From Bryoerythrophyllum caledonicum (Eukaryota > Streptophyta > Bryopsida > Pottiales > Pottiaceae), in assembly GCA_963971425.1 (NCBI GenBank), contig OZ020517.1, forward strand, positions 23,694,462 through 23,758,461: a DNA stretch of 64,000 nt, given 5' to 3'. Shown in pieces: positions 45,591 to 55,553 of the stretch (positions within the stretch are counted from its first letter, which is position 1; each line of letters opens with the position of its first letter). The notes under the pieces are model-generated. The model had not been told where the DNA came from. It did not search any database and was given only the letters and a program-made list of their open reading frames with translations. Made by a program: the position numbers and the translations under genes.

Positions 45591-48500
45591 TCAAGGAGTT
45601 GGGTCCTTTTGGAGTTGGGTTCTTTGGAAGAAGTTGAAGAGGTGTGAAGGAGGCTTTTCAAAAAGAAGGTGAAGAAGGTGAAGAAGTTGATAGAGGTTGT
45701 TGGAGAAGGCTTTTCAAGGACGTGTTGAAGGAAGCGTGAAGGAAGGGCGTGGGAGCTAGGGTTTTGAAGGAGAGTTGTGGCACCTAGGATTTAGATCTTT
45801 GTGGATCTAGGGTTTGGAAGAAGATGGTGGTGGAGGAGGCTTTTGACACAACAGAGGTGGAGATTCACGACCGCGGCGAGAAGATTCATAGACTAAACCA
45901 CGATTTCAAGGAGGTTGCGGGTGCAACAAGGAGGTGGCAAGAAGTTGTGGAAAAGATCATTCTTGCCAACTAATGGGTTTTTCTTGTTTGTACAATTTTC
46001 TTGTTTGTTAGACCTCTTCTCACTTTTTTATTCTAGGGGGGGACTCCAGTTGCCTTCTTTCCGGTCTAGGAGAAAGTCTCCCAGTAGATTCTACATAGAA
46101 CTTGTATGTCCTAGCTCTTGATTTCTTGTACTTGTGCGTCTACTTTCTTGTTCCATCATTTGTTTTCCATTTTCCCGGCCTCGTGGCAAGTCTTCTTTTA
46201 TATATTTCTTTATTCTCCCCTCTTCTCCAGGTCTTGCCTAAATTTTCCATCTTTTTCCTGGTCTACTCAGTCAACCGAGAAATCCCCTTTCAAATTTCTT
46301 GTCCTCCCAAGGCATCTCTTTGAAGTGGTCAATTGTGGTGTTTTTTTGTTGGTTGTGTTACTAGATATGTGAGATACCTACATCCCACGTTATTCTAGTA
46401 AAGTGTTCCAGAGAAAGTACACCGGTTGTCCGGTATACTTAGTTTTCCGGGCCGGACCGGAGGTTGTGATAAGTTGATAGGGAGATTGGTGGAGGTACAG
46501 GCACAACACGGAGCCAGTCCATCCCGAACAACAAGGTTTTATCGGTAAGACTGACGCTTTCGAAGGTTGACCCGAACAAATGGGAGAGGACTAAGAAAGG
46601 TGGACAGTTGGAGGATGACCTCATCCGGATGGATTGCAGGGCATTATACGAGAAGCCTTGGATATTCCAGAAGGGACGTGCGGTGGCAGAGTTGTTACCT
46701 CTCAGGACACCTCGAGGAGTCTATCCGGCTAATCCCCGGTCATGGACCACGGAAGTATGGCGTGAGGTGTATTCCTTTCGTCAAGAGGATGGGTAGACAC
46801 CCGGATTCAACTGGGAGCTGCTCGACAAGCACGTGTCAAATTCCTACAACGTGTCACAGTGCTACCGGGGTGATCAATTCACGAACTACCGGTTGAGGAG
46901 GGTGGTTGAGTTTTTAAACCTATCTCCTGCCCCAACCGACGTGAAAGAGTTAGAGCACGGCTAGCCACCACTTACATACAGGCATTTTCTGAGGATTCCT
47001 TCCCGGATTGGGGGTCTTTGTTGGAAGAGGCAATTTTGCCTCAACTCTGGGCAATTCAACAAGGTGGATGTTCTAAGACTTTCTTGACTCTATATCTCAT
47101 GCACTAGTATAAGTATTACAATTGTGTGGAGCCGGAAGAGAAGAGAATGTGGAGACAAGGGATGGCGCCTCAAGATCATGCTTCCCGGGCCTTTCTCCAA
47201 CACACTGAGCTCCGGTTGGCGTTACCGGCCATTCCACAGGAAGCCTCATCATCTTAGGCAATCTCAAATGAGGGTAGGTCCTCCCAGTCTCACCGGGAGA
47301 AACCACCACCACAACCCCGGCCATCAAAGAATCTTAGTCTCATGGAGAACATAGCTAAGTTCTCTTGGGAGGTGACCCCGAATGTCCAACAAATGGAGAT
47401 GGAGCTTCTGGAGGCAAGGAGTCTCTAGGATCTCTCCGAAAGGTATTTGGAGTGGAGAACATTTGAGACATCTTAGTTGCAGCCCGGAAAGACCAAGAAC
47501 AATTGACCAAAGTGAAGAAAGATCTTCAGACATCTCAGAAGGAGCATCTTCACACGAAGGTCAAGGCTCACGAAACCATGGTGGCACTGACCAAGTTACT
47601 TGCCGGTCAAATGAGTGTCACCATGCCATTGCAAGCCCGGAGCCTACCTCGGAAGAAGAGAAGATTTGTCTATGACAATTGTCTTTCTTCAGAAGAGGAT
47701 AATCCACCCACTCAATGCCCATTGAGTCGAGCGGATTTTCCTTCTTCCAAGGAGTGTGAAAGTTTACAAGAGGCAACGAGGCCTCCCATGAAGGAACCGG
47801 TTGACCTTTCTTTTTCACCACCGGATTCTTTAGTTGAGTCTTCAGTAGCTATGCTTGTTGACCGAGTAAAGAATCCTCATGTATGATTAGATACATCCAA
47901 TCTACCGGTAGATACTCCCAATCCTCCAGTAGACCTTCCGGTTGAGACTTCCAACCTTCCAATGGATTTTCTTGACCATGTACTCGTGGGTACTCCCAAT
48001 CTTCGAGTCAATTCCCCTATGATGGTCATATTCATTATTTTGAGACAATTTCAGAGTTTTGAGGCTTTTTGCCTATAATTTCAGCACCTATTTTGAGCTA
48101 ATTCATGCATTTTATGGCTTTCTAATTATAGATTATCCTTGAGTCGAGGATAAAATTTCCAATTATAATAAAAAAAATTAATTAAAAATATAAGATTAAT
48201 CAAGAAATCGATTACAAATATAATATCAGCAATAAATTGAGACTGTGAAAAGTCTCAATATAACAAATATGGCGTTTATGGATCAACAGGAGATAATTTC
48301 ACTCATCCGGATGAGTCTTCCGGTTGAGCCTTTATTATAAGTTATGTATTATTGTTGATTTATCCTATCGGTTGATGGAATGTTGTTAAAGTTGCTAGAT
48401 TTAAACACTATGGTGAGAGTAGTGATGTCAATGGGACCCCGTTGTGCACCCGGTAGCTACCACTTGAGTGATTTCTCCGGCTACTTACTTTTGCTACCTA

Positions 48501-49590
48501 GGAATGTTTTACCAGTCTCGGATCGGGAGTCTTCCGGTTTACCGGTCTATCGGTAATCCGCCGATGACTAGGCAATCCTCGATTTTAGGATCTAGATGCC
48601 ATTTCCACCTTTTGAAGATCTAGTTTTTGAAGGTAGCTAGTGACCTTTGTGTACTTAAGGAGCCTTGGGCTCTTAGTTTAAGTACTCTTCTCTTTGATGA
48701 TTTGATTGTATCTTGCCTTCATTGCTTGTGTCTAGAGACTTTTGTTGAGCTTGTGTGAGTAGAGGTGGAGTGGGTTGAGTCCTCCTAGTGAGTCTTTGCT
48801 AGGATGTGGAAGGTTGTCGTTTGTTGAATGTTATGTGGTTGAATGTGAGTAGAGGCTTCCGGAGGGAGTAGGATATCCAAGCTAGATGGTGGAGTTAGAT
48901 TCGGGATCTACTCCAAACCCTTGATCGGTTGAACCGGGAAGAGTTGCTTACCCGGTGGGATTTGGGAAGCCCACGGCTATTTATGATAGCATCCCTTGAG
49001 TGGGAAGTGTTTGGATTGGTGGGGAGGAGGGGTGATATCCCCCCTCTTGGTACACCGGGAGAAATCCCCGCTAAGCTTGAGTCCAGAGTATTCCGGGGTT
49101 TCTACCCTTACAGTGGATGAGGTCCCTTGATCCCCGTGGAAGGTTGTCTTGCTTGTGTGATTTTCTTAGCATTAGAGTGTTGTGATTCTTGTATCTTCTT
49201 TGTTTGATTCATTGGTTGTGGTTGTAGTTAGAACCCGGCTTTGAGTGTACGGTTTACCGAGACTATTTTCCGGTACATTGTGAAGGCTGGTAATCTAGCT
49301 GCAACATTTTCACTCTTTCAAGGTGTAGAGTTAAATTGTGGATATTGTGGCCTCTGGACTGTGAGAACGGAGGGCAGTGACTTTTCAAGCACTATAAAAA
49401 CTTACCGGAAAACTACTCTAACGTTCGACAGAGTTTAAACTAAACACTTGTGGATACTTGTTACCGGTCACTGAGGTACTGGGGAAGCCATCCTCCAGGA
49501 TGTGCTGAGGTATTGAGTGTGAGTTGTCCTTAGATTTAGAAAGTTTGACACACGATAAAAATTAATCGTTTCCAAGGATTTTTAAAGACC
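45591..49590. other. Unrecognised interval with broken coding-like sequence
   Basis: Plus-strand open stretches at 46,608-46,796 and 47,503-47,886 read like the body of one decayed protein (LRTPRGVYPANPRSW, YRLRRVVEFLNLSPAP, then a charged KVKKDLQTSQKEH segment and repeats of the type LPVDTPNPPVDLPVET at 47,900-47,960), but I know no family for it. Several frames are needed to join them. It may be a non-autonomous retroelement or a dead host gene. A copy of the TTATCC palindrome is at 48,132-48,153. I found no flanking LTR pair. Confidence 0.3.
48132..48153. repeat. Isolated TTATCC..GGATAA palindrome
   Basis: TTATCCTTGAGTCGAGGATA matches the best motif of the left-end cluster (57-84) except at one central base. 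Its neighbourhood is AT-rich and non-coding. Confidence 0.5.
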
Positions 49591-49598
49591 TAACCTAA

Positions 49599-51330
49599 TG
49601 TGAACCAAAATTAACCCTATCTAATTTCATCCAACCTAAATTGCATGGATGAAACCCTAAACCTAATGGATGGAACCCTAAAACCTAATGGATGAAATCC
49701 TAACACCTAATGGATGAAACCCTAAAACCTAATGGATGAAACCCTAAAACCTAATGGATGATCCCTAAAACCTAATGGATGAAACCCTAAAACCTAATGG
49801 ATGATCCCTAAAACCTAATGGATGAAACCCTAAAACCTAATGGATGATCCCTAAAACCTAATGGATGAATTTCATTAGATGAGGTTAAGGTTAAAGACTT
49901 TAACCATACAAGGTAAAGTATAAGTAACTTGATATGGAAGTAAATAAATAAACAATGAAACTCAAGGGTAGAAGTAAGAAGTCAAAAATACACGATGAAC
50001 ATTCAAGGAGAATAAAAATGCATGAAAAAACGTGCTCCGATCAAGGCAGCACACCCCTTGTCGCTAGAATCCCTATAACTTTGTCGTCGCTGATCGGATG
50101 TAAGCGAGCTTAGAGTCCCTAGAATCCTGACTTGAAGATCTACAAGCGTGCCAATTTTCAGCTCCAGAATCGTTGTCGTTCGCTCGCAGAGGTCCGTCAA
50201 AGTTGGTGAACCGAATCAAGCTAGCAGCAGCACCCCGGACACCAAAACCGCTGTAACTCAGTCCTCTGTGCTCGGATTTGAGCGTGCTGGATGTCCACAA
50301 AGAGCCAACTTCAAGGGCTACATTTCCTGAAAAAATAGACTCCAAAGTCGTCGTGGTCCGCCGGCAATGGCCCTCCAAAGTTGATGCTCTAATTCTGCCA
50401 AGGCAGCAGACCTCTTTCTACAAATTATCCTATAACTCCTTTGTCACTGCTCCAAATGGAGCGTGCTTAGTACCTCTCGAAAGCTAACAATAAGATCTAA
50501 CTACTGCTAAAATATCAAGTCCTAACTCTAAGTATCCATTTAGCTAAACAAGATTAACCGCAGCCTAAAAAATAAGAGGGAAAATAGAAGAAGTTTTGGC
50601 ATAGCTTCGCCCAAGGCAAAAAGAGAGAGAGGGAGAGTGGCCACCCACGCCTCTTATCCAAGTGGGAGGAGGCCCAAGGGTGGCGGCCACATCCCTACCC
50701 TTGAATCTAACAATCCCTAATCAAGATCAAGGGCCCACGATCACCAAAGCCCTAAACTCGATTTTAGGGCTGAACATGCCTATATCTACCAAACTAATAG
50801 GATTTGAGCAAAACTAACACCACCAATGTGTTCAAAACACACTTTAATCCCAAGATTGATTATTCACAAGTCCAAATCCGAGTTCTAGATCATTAGAAAC
50901 CAAGTAGTTTACTTTAATCGTTAAATCTACTTGCTACTAGTTTTTTTCTTTTTTCTTTTTCTTATCTTCTATTTTTTCTCTTTTCACAATAACATAAGTA
51001 CCATACAATTGAGGTTCTAATATAACTTTTCCACTAACTGAATTAAATACTAAACTACTAACTTGAATTACCTAGAACAACATACTAATTCTAATTCACT
51101 AATGGGTTTCTATGTCTCTTTTGCTTTTCGCAAGTCTAATTTCCTATTAATAACTCTAATTTTGCCCTCCACACTAATTTAAGGCTACGTGGAGTCCAGT
51201 TAACTAACCTTTACTAATAACACACTAGAAGGCGCTACTAACTACTAATCTAACTACTAATTGAAATAAACAAGATAGTTTTCCACTAACTAATCACTAA
51301 CTAACATTGTGGCGCTTCTGAGCGCTCACA
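49599..51330 (-). repeat. Gypsy 3' LTR (1,732 bp)
   Basis: Identical, as far as read, to 59,234-60,965. Ends TGTGA/TCACA. Includes a tandem array near its plus-strand left end (the U5 end of the element), a pyrimidine-rich TTTTTTTCTTTTTTC stretch (about 50,941-50,960) and GC-rich mid part. No frame in it is a gene; the 65- and 101-codon minus-strand frames are by-products shared by both LTRs. Confidence 0.95.
49640..49870. repeat. Tandem 20-22-bp array with telo-box motifs in LTR
   Basis: About ten units of the form GATGAAACCCTAAAACCTAATG or the shorter GATGATCCCTAAAACCTAATG variant. Most contain AAACCCTAA, the plant telo-box, equal to a telomere heptamer plus two bases. The same array is in the other LTR (about 59,275-59,505). 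Confidence 0.85.
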
Positions 51331-51391
51331 TATGGCGGCCATCTGGGACGACTAACAGGAGAGATACCCAACATTGGACACACGGTCAAAA

Positions 51392-51393
<2 letters not shown>

Positions 51394-51425
<32 letters not shown>
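51394..51425 (-). other. A32 tract (sense strand) between accessory ORF and 3' LTR
   Basis: Thirty-two T on the plus strand, so poly(A) in the element's sense, about 80 bases after the accessory ORF stop and about 63 bases before the LTR. It is not next to the LTR, as a polypurine tract should be. The sequence touching the LTR (CCATCTGGGACG side) is not purine-rich. It may be the relic of a polyadenylated cDNA captured with the accessory ORF, or a displaced second-strand primer. Confidence 0.6.
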
Positions 51426-51426
<1 letters not shown>

Positions 51427-51504
51427 TTTTATAGTTTTTATATGTAAGAGAGCTATCATAAAAACTAAAGCTATCTATATTAGAAGAGTTGGGAAGTTTT
51501 GCGC

Positions 51505-52014
51505 CTACGGAAGATGCAGAAATCGTAGCGTACGGTGTGTCATATCTCCGACCTGTGCCGCTAAGTCTGCCTCCGATAGCTCCCTTGGATGACCCAACAA
51601 CCACCGATGATGGCCCCAGTGTGTCGCCCCCTCTTGTGGTGGAATTGGAGGCCTAAAAGCTCCCCAATATTGATCATCATTAGGACCCTCATAAGTAGCC
51701 TCGAAGTATCGGATTGGGCCCTCTGGCTCGGTTCTACCAACCCATAAAAATTGACCTAGCACTCTAGCTTGTCCAGGTAACAAATTGCCTATATAAAGCA
51801 CTTCATTTCTGGTTGATGCTGAAGGTTCCGGTCTGTCCGCAACTCGCGTCGGCAAAGGTGGAAATAAAGGTGGGTGCGGACTCAAAGGACCCCTTCCCCT
51901 CTGACCGAAGTTGGATGGGGCATTCAACCGCCGACGTTGTGCCGGAGGTAGTGGAAGTAAATCGACTTGTGATGGTTCACGCCACCTACTATGAGGGGAA
52001 GGAGGTTGGGTCAA
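51505..52014 (-). CDS. Gypsy accessory ORF after pol (HHRWL family)
   Basis: 169 codons in the same direction as gag-pol, about 610 bases after pol. The first 70 residues are Pro/Arg/Ser-rich and look disordered. The C-terminal 100 are compact: VLYIGNLLPGQARVLGQF, YEGPNDDQYW, FRPPIPP, then GHHRWLLGHP, ADLA, and a LRFLHLP end. The core is shared with the separate frame at 7,390-7,764, so it is conserved protein rather than chance. No signal peptide, membrane segment or known catalytic motif is visible; it is not an envelope, chromodomain or RNase H. It could be a captured host gene or a family-specific regulator of the element. Probably expressed from a spliced or antisense-independent transcript, which cannot be seen. 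Confidence 0.6.
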   Translation of the reverse strand: MTQPPSPHSRWREPSQVDLLPLPPAQRRRLNAPSNFGQRGRGPLSPHPPLFPPLPTRVADRPEPSASTRNEVLYIGNLLPGQARVLGQFLWVGRTEPEGPIRYFEATYEGPNDDQYWGAFRPPIPPQEGATHWGHHRWLLGHPRELSEADLAAQVGDMTHRTLRFLHLP

Positions 52015-52625
52015 TGATATTTCTCTATCTGGAAGGTCTGCAAGTGATAGCTCTAGACTCTGGTTACTAGCTAACGGTTGAACACCCTCACTAGTTGAAG
52101 GTTATTCACCGGTATCTACCTCACCGGCCGAGCCCGAGGATCGGAACCATACGGTATTTGACATATCGACAGAAGCTACGCTTAGAACTAAGAATGAGTA
52201 GAGAGAAAATAAGAGAGGATAAGATGAGAGGTGTGGAGGAAGTGGTAAGGATGAGAAGCCATCGCTCTTGCACCAACTTATACTAAGTTTATACTTCTAA
52301 ATTTACAACCACAGTGCCATTGTGATTTTTCCCTGACACCAGTCGTGGATATTTATCCTAAAAGATAAGGCCATCGTGGATGGACATGGTTGAGCTAGGA
52401 TTGGCATCCTATAATTGGCTCAACTAATAATGTATGATGCCAAGGTAGGTAGACTTTAACTGACCTTCTAGAACGCGGAAACTCCTAGATTAGACTTCTA
52501 CATCATCACACCTTGTATTCCTTGCATCGATTACCAGAAGTCCTCGTCGGAAATACTTCTCCGTTCAATGTTTGTAGCTGAACGGAGTTGTTTGGATAAG
52601 CCTCCACCACCAAATATGGACCCAT
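52015..52625 (-). other. Region between pol and accessory ORF
   Basis: Immediately after the pol stop the frame continues with MGPYLVVEAYP and VFPTRT, the expected GPY/F tail of gypsy integrase, up to about 52,530. The rest holds no recognised feature and could contain a promoter or splice site for the accessory ORF. Confidence 0.5.
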
Positions 52626-55535
52626 TCAGACTGCATCAAACTTACCAGGAAAATCAAGTTTCCTGGCATCTTGTAACATTACCAACATACCCGGTAAGAG
52701 GATGCGTGTTTTGTGCCTTTTATCAAAGGCCAACTTCCTCCTACGCTGGATAGTTTCTATGTGTTGAGCACTTGCCCTGCGAGACTCATCCAGGCTCTCT
52801 AGCATCTCCAATCTCTCAATCAAAGATGGCGCCATCGTCATCCTTTCATCAATAGCTACCCGAAGAGATTGAACCTCAAACTCAATAGGAAGAATTGACT
52901 CCACCCCATAAACCAAGGAAAATGGAGTGGCTTTTGTGGTCACCTTGTAGGTGGTCCGATATGCCCACAAGGCAGCAGAGAGTTTGGTGTCCCAATCCCT
53001 CTTTGAATCGTGGACCGTCTTCCTCAAAATATTCACCAAAGTCTGATTCACCCTCTCTGTATTACCATTGGTTTGGGGGTGATATGGTGTAGTCATTCGG
53101 TGGTTGATATCAAACCTCTCGGTCATTGACTCAATCACGGAGTTTAGGAAATGAGTGCCACGATCACTAATGAGGGTTTTGGGGCACCCAAACCTTGTGA
53201 TGACATTCTCAAACAAAAAATTGGCTGCATGAACCGCGTCATTAGCCTTTACAGCCTTAGCCTCAACCCATTTGGTGAGGTACTCTGTGGCCACAATGAT
53301 GTGCTTCATCCCACGAGAAGAATTGGGATGAACTTCTCCAATGTAGTCAATGCCCCACTTTTCAAATGGGGCAAGTGGCAAGGAGATATGTAACGGCATC
53401 GCCATGTGCAAATCGTTCTTTGCATACCTCTGACAAGCGTCACAACACTTGGCATAATCATGGGCATCTTGAAACATCGTGGGCCAAAAGTATCCCGCCC
53501 TCAAGGCTTTCTGTGCGGTCAATCTCCCAGCAAAGTGTCCCCCGCATGCGCTGTCATGGCATGCTGCTAAGATCTTGGGCACTTCCTTTTCAATCACACA
53601 ACGTCGCAATAAACCGTCGACTCCTCGACGATACAACCGGTGGCCCACAATGGCAAAGTGACGGCTATTCACCCTCACCTTGCGACGCTCATGATGTGAC
53701 AGCTCTTCAGGCAGTTGTTGAGTGGCTAAGAACTGGGCAATGTGGTCATACCACTTGGGTCTAGAGGTGACAGTGAACAGCTCTTCATCTACCAATCCAT
53801 CCTCAATTGGAGTTGAACCCACAGTCTCATTTAACCTGGACAAGTGGTCTGCTTGATTATGGATCTTGCCAGGCTTGTACTCCACCTTGTAGTCAAACTC
53901 CTCCAAAAGAAGAACCCAACGAGCAATCCTACCACTCAAATCTGCCTTGTTTACTAGATACTTGATTGCCATATGGTCCACAAAGAAAACCACCGGATTT
54001 AGAAGGAGATAATGGCGGAATTTCTTCACAGAAAACACCATAGCCAAGCACTCACGCTCCGTGGTGGTGTAGTTTTTCTCCGCAGCGTTCAATTGCTTGC
54101 TAGCAAAAGCTATGGGAAGATCCTTCTTAGTATCTCCATTTGGTTGGCATAAAGCACTACCCACTGCCACTGCAGAAGCGTCACAATAGACATGGAAGGG
54201 CATATTCCAATTGGGAGGCCTCAAAACCGGGTAAGAGCTCAAGGCATTTTTGAGCCACTGAAGTGCTGTCTCACACTCCTCTGTCCATTCAAACTTCACT
54301 AACTTCCTTTGAAGCCGTGTGATGGGGATTGTGCGTGTAGCATAATCTGGGATCAGCTCCCTATACCAGCCGATATGGCCTAACAACCTTTCCACTCCCT
54401 TCACATTCACAGGTGCAGCTAAGTTTGTGATAACCGCTACCTTCTCCGGGTCAGGCTCTCTGCCATCCTTGGAAACTACATACCCCAAGGTGATGCCCTT
54501 GAGAACTGCTAAGAATAATTTCTCCGGATTGAGAGCTATTCCGGCCTTCTTACACCGTTCGAAGGCTTCTCTCACGCACTCCAAGTGAGATTTAGCATGA
54601 GATTGAGTGCTGAAATCATCTATGAATACTGTCATAGACTTGTGAAGCAAGTCTGAGAAAGCATAAGTCATGGCCCTCTGAAAGGCTGATGGGGCGTTAC
54701 AAAGCCCAAATGGCATCACCAAGAAGATGAAGGTACCCCAAGGGGTGGTGAAGGCTGTCTTGTGTCTATCTTCAGGTGCAATAGACACCTGGTTGTATCC
54801 CGAGTAGCCATCCATGAAGGTGTACATCTCATGGCCAGCAACTTCATCCAAGATACTATTGATGAATGGAAGAGGGAAGTGATCCTTCTGAGTGCTTTTG
54901 TTTAGCTTCCGGTAATCAATGCATACCCTCAATTTACCATTCTTCTTCTTTACCAAAACCATGGGTGAAACCCAATCTGTAATCTCCACAGGTATAATAA
55001 ATCCAGCTTGGAGCAGTTTCTCCAGTTCAGCCTTGACTACCAACTGCAACTGGGGGTTCATTCGACGCTCCTTCTGACGTACAGGGATGGCTCCGGGGAT
55101 TAAAGGAATTCGGTGTTGAGCTATTTCTGGAGGTATACCCTTGAGATCTTTGTATGACCAAGCAAAGATATCTCTATACTCCATCACCAGTTCCTTGTAC
55201 ATGGAAACCTCCTTGTTGCTTAGATTGACTCCAACCTTGATGTTCCGAGTCTCTTCTCCATTGCGAGACACATCAAGGTATTTCCAATCAGATTGAAGCA
55301 CGTGGGGCTGTTCTGCAGGGCCTCTATACCAGTCCTCGGGGATGGGTGGATAACCAATGACTCCTCCACCCACTATCATGCCTGAAGAAGTCTTCTTGAA
55401 GTGGAGGGGAGGCCTCAACTGTTCTTCATCGTTGAGGATCTCAATATCCTCCTCGATCGTCCCATCCATATTCATGGTATAGGATTCTTCTGATATAATC
55501 ACATCCTTGTGGTTTATCTCTACTTCACTGAACAT
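52626..55535 (-). CDS. pol: Gypsy pol: reverse transcriptase, RNase H, integrase
   Basis: 969 codons from the first Met. RT: VCIDYRKLN (about 203), FMDGYSGYNQV, MPFGLCNAPSAFQR, VFIDD (about 300; YIDD-type with F). RNase H: YCDAS (about 448), TERECLA, FFVDH, QADHLSRL. Integrase: H....H zinc half (about 659) and C..C (about 700), then core D in WGIDYIG (about 731), D in SDRGTHF (about 790), E in NGNTERVNQ (about 826). All catalytic residues are present. The frame ends at FPGKFDAV with TGA; the codon stands where related elements have Trp before GPY, so a G-to-A change probably removed a tail of about 40-50 residues. It follows gag in the same frame after one TAG and five codons. Protease is on the gag side, so pol would be made by readthrough or from its own Met. 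Confidence 0.93.
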   Translation of the reverse strand: MFSEVEINHKDVIISEESYTMNMDGTIEEDIEILNDEEQLRPPLHFKKTSSGMIVGGGVIGYPPIPEDWYRGPAEQPHVLQSDWKYLDVSRNGEETRNIKVGVNLSNKEVSMYKELVMEYRDIFAWSYKDLKGIPPEIAQHRIPLIPGAIPVRQKERRMNPQLQLVVKAELEKLLQAGFIIPVEITDWVSPMVLVKKKNGKLRVCIDYRKLNKSTQKDHFPLPFINSILDEVAGHEMYTFMDGYSGYNQVSIAPEDRHKTAFTTPWGTFIFLVMPFGLCNAPSAFQRAMTYAFSDLLHKSMTVFIDDFSTQSHAKSHLECVREAFERCKKAGIALNPEKLFLAVLKGITLGYVVSKDGREPDPEKVAVITNLAAPVNVKGVERLLGHIGWYRELIPDYATRTIPITRLQRKLVKFEWTEECETALQWLKNALSSYPVLRPPNWNMPFHVYCDASAVAVGSALCQPNGDTKKDLPIAFASKQLNAAEKNYTTTERECLAMVFSVKKFRHYLLLNPVVFFVDHMAIKYLVNKADLSGRIARWVLLLEEFDYKVEYKPGKIHNQADHLSRLNETVGSTPIEDGLVDEELFTVTSRPKWYDHIAQFLATQQLPEELSHHERRKVRVNSRHFAIVGHRLYRRGVDGLLRRCVIEKEVPKILAACHDSACGGHFAGRLTAQKALRAGYFWPTMFQDAHDYAKCCDACQRYAKNDLHMAMPLHISLPLAPFEKWGIDYIGEVHPNSSRGMKHIIVATEYLTKWVEAKAVKANDAVHAANFLFENVITRFGCPKTLISDRGTHFLNSVIESMTERFDINHRMTTPYHPQTNGNTERVNQTLVNILRKTVHDSKRDWDTKLSAALWAYRTTYKVTTKATPFSLVYGVESILPIEFEVQSLRVAIDERMTMAPSLIERLEMLESLDESRRASAQHIETIQRRRKLAFDKRHKTRILLPGMLVMLQDARKLDFPGKFDAV

Positions 55536-55550
55536 GGCTACCCCCTCAAT

Positions 55551-55553
55551 CTA
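55551..55553 (-). other. Single in-frame TAG between gag-protease and pol
   Basis: Reading AAT TAG ATT GAG GGG GTA GCC ATG on the minus strand: gag-protease stops at TAG, and the same frame stays open through pol. This is the arrangement of elements that make Gag-Pol by stop-codon readthrough, but it could also be one point mutation of a fused gag-pol ORF. Confidence 0.8.

Noticed and set aside
45591-49590. LTR retrotransposon with its own LTR pair
   Set aside because: No direct repeats of LTR size or target duplication were found at the two ends on reading; left as unassigned.
50003-50487. Frames of 60-101 residues duplicated at 59,638-60,122
   Set aside because: They lie inside the two identical LTRs; duplication reflects the LTRs and not a gene.
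51386-51604. Frames ending in poly-Lys or poly-Phe
   Set aside because: They run across the T32 tract and overlap the accessory ORF in another frame.
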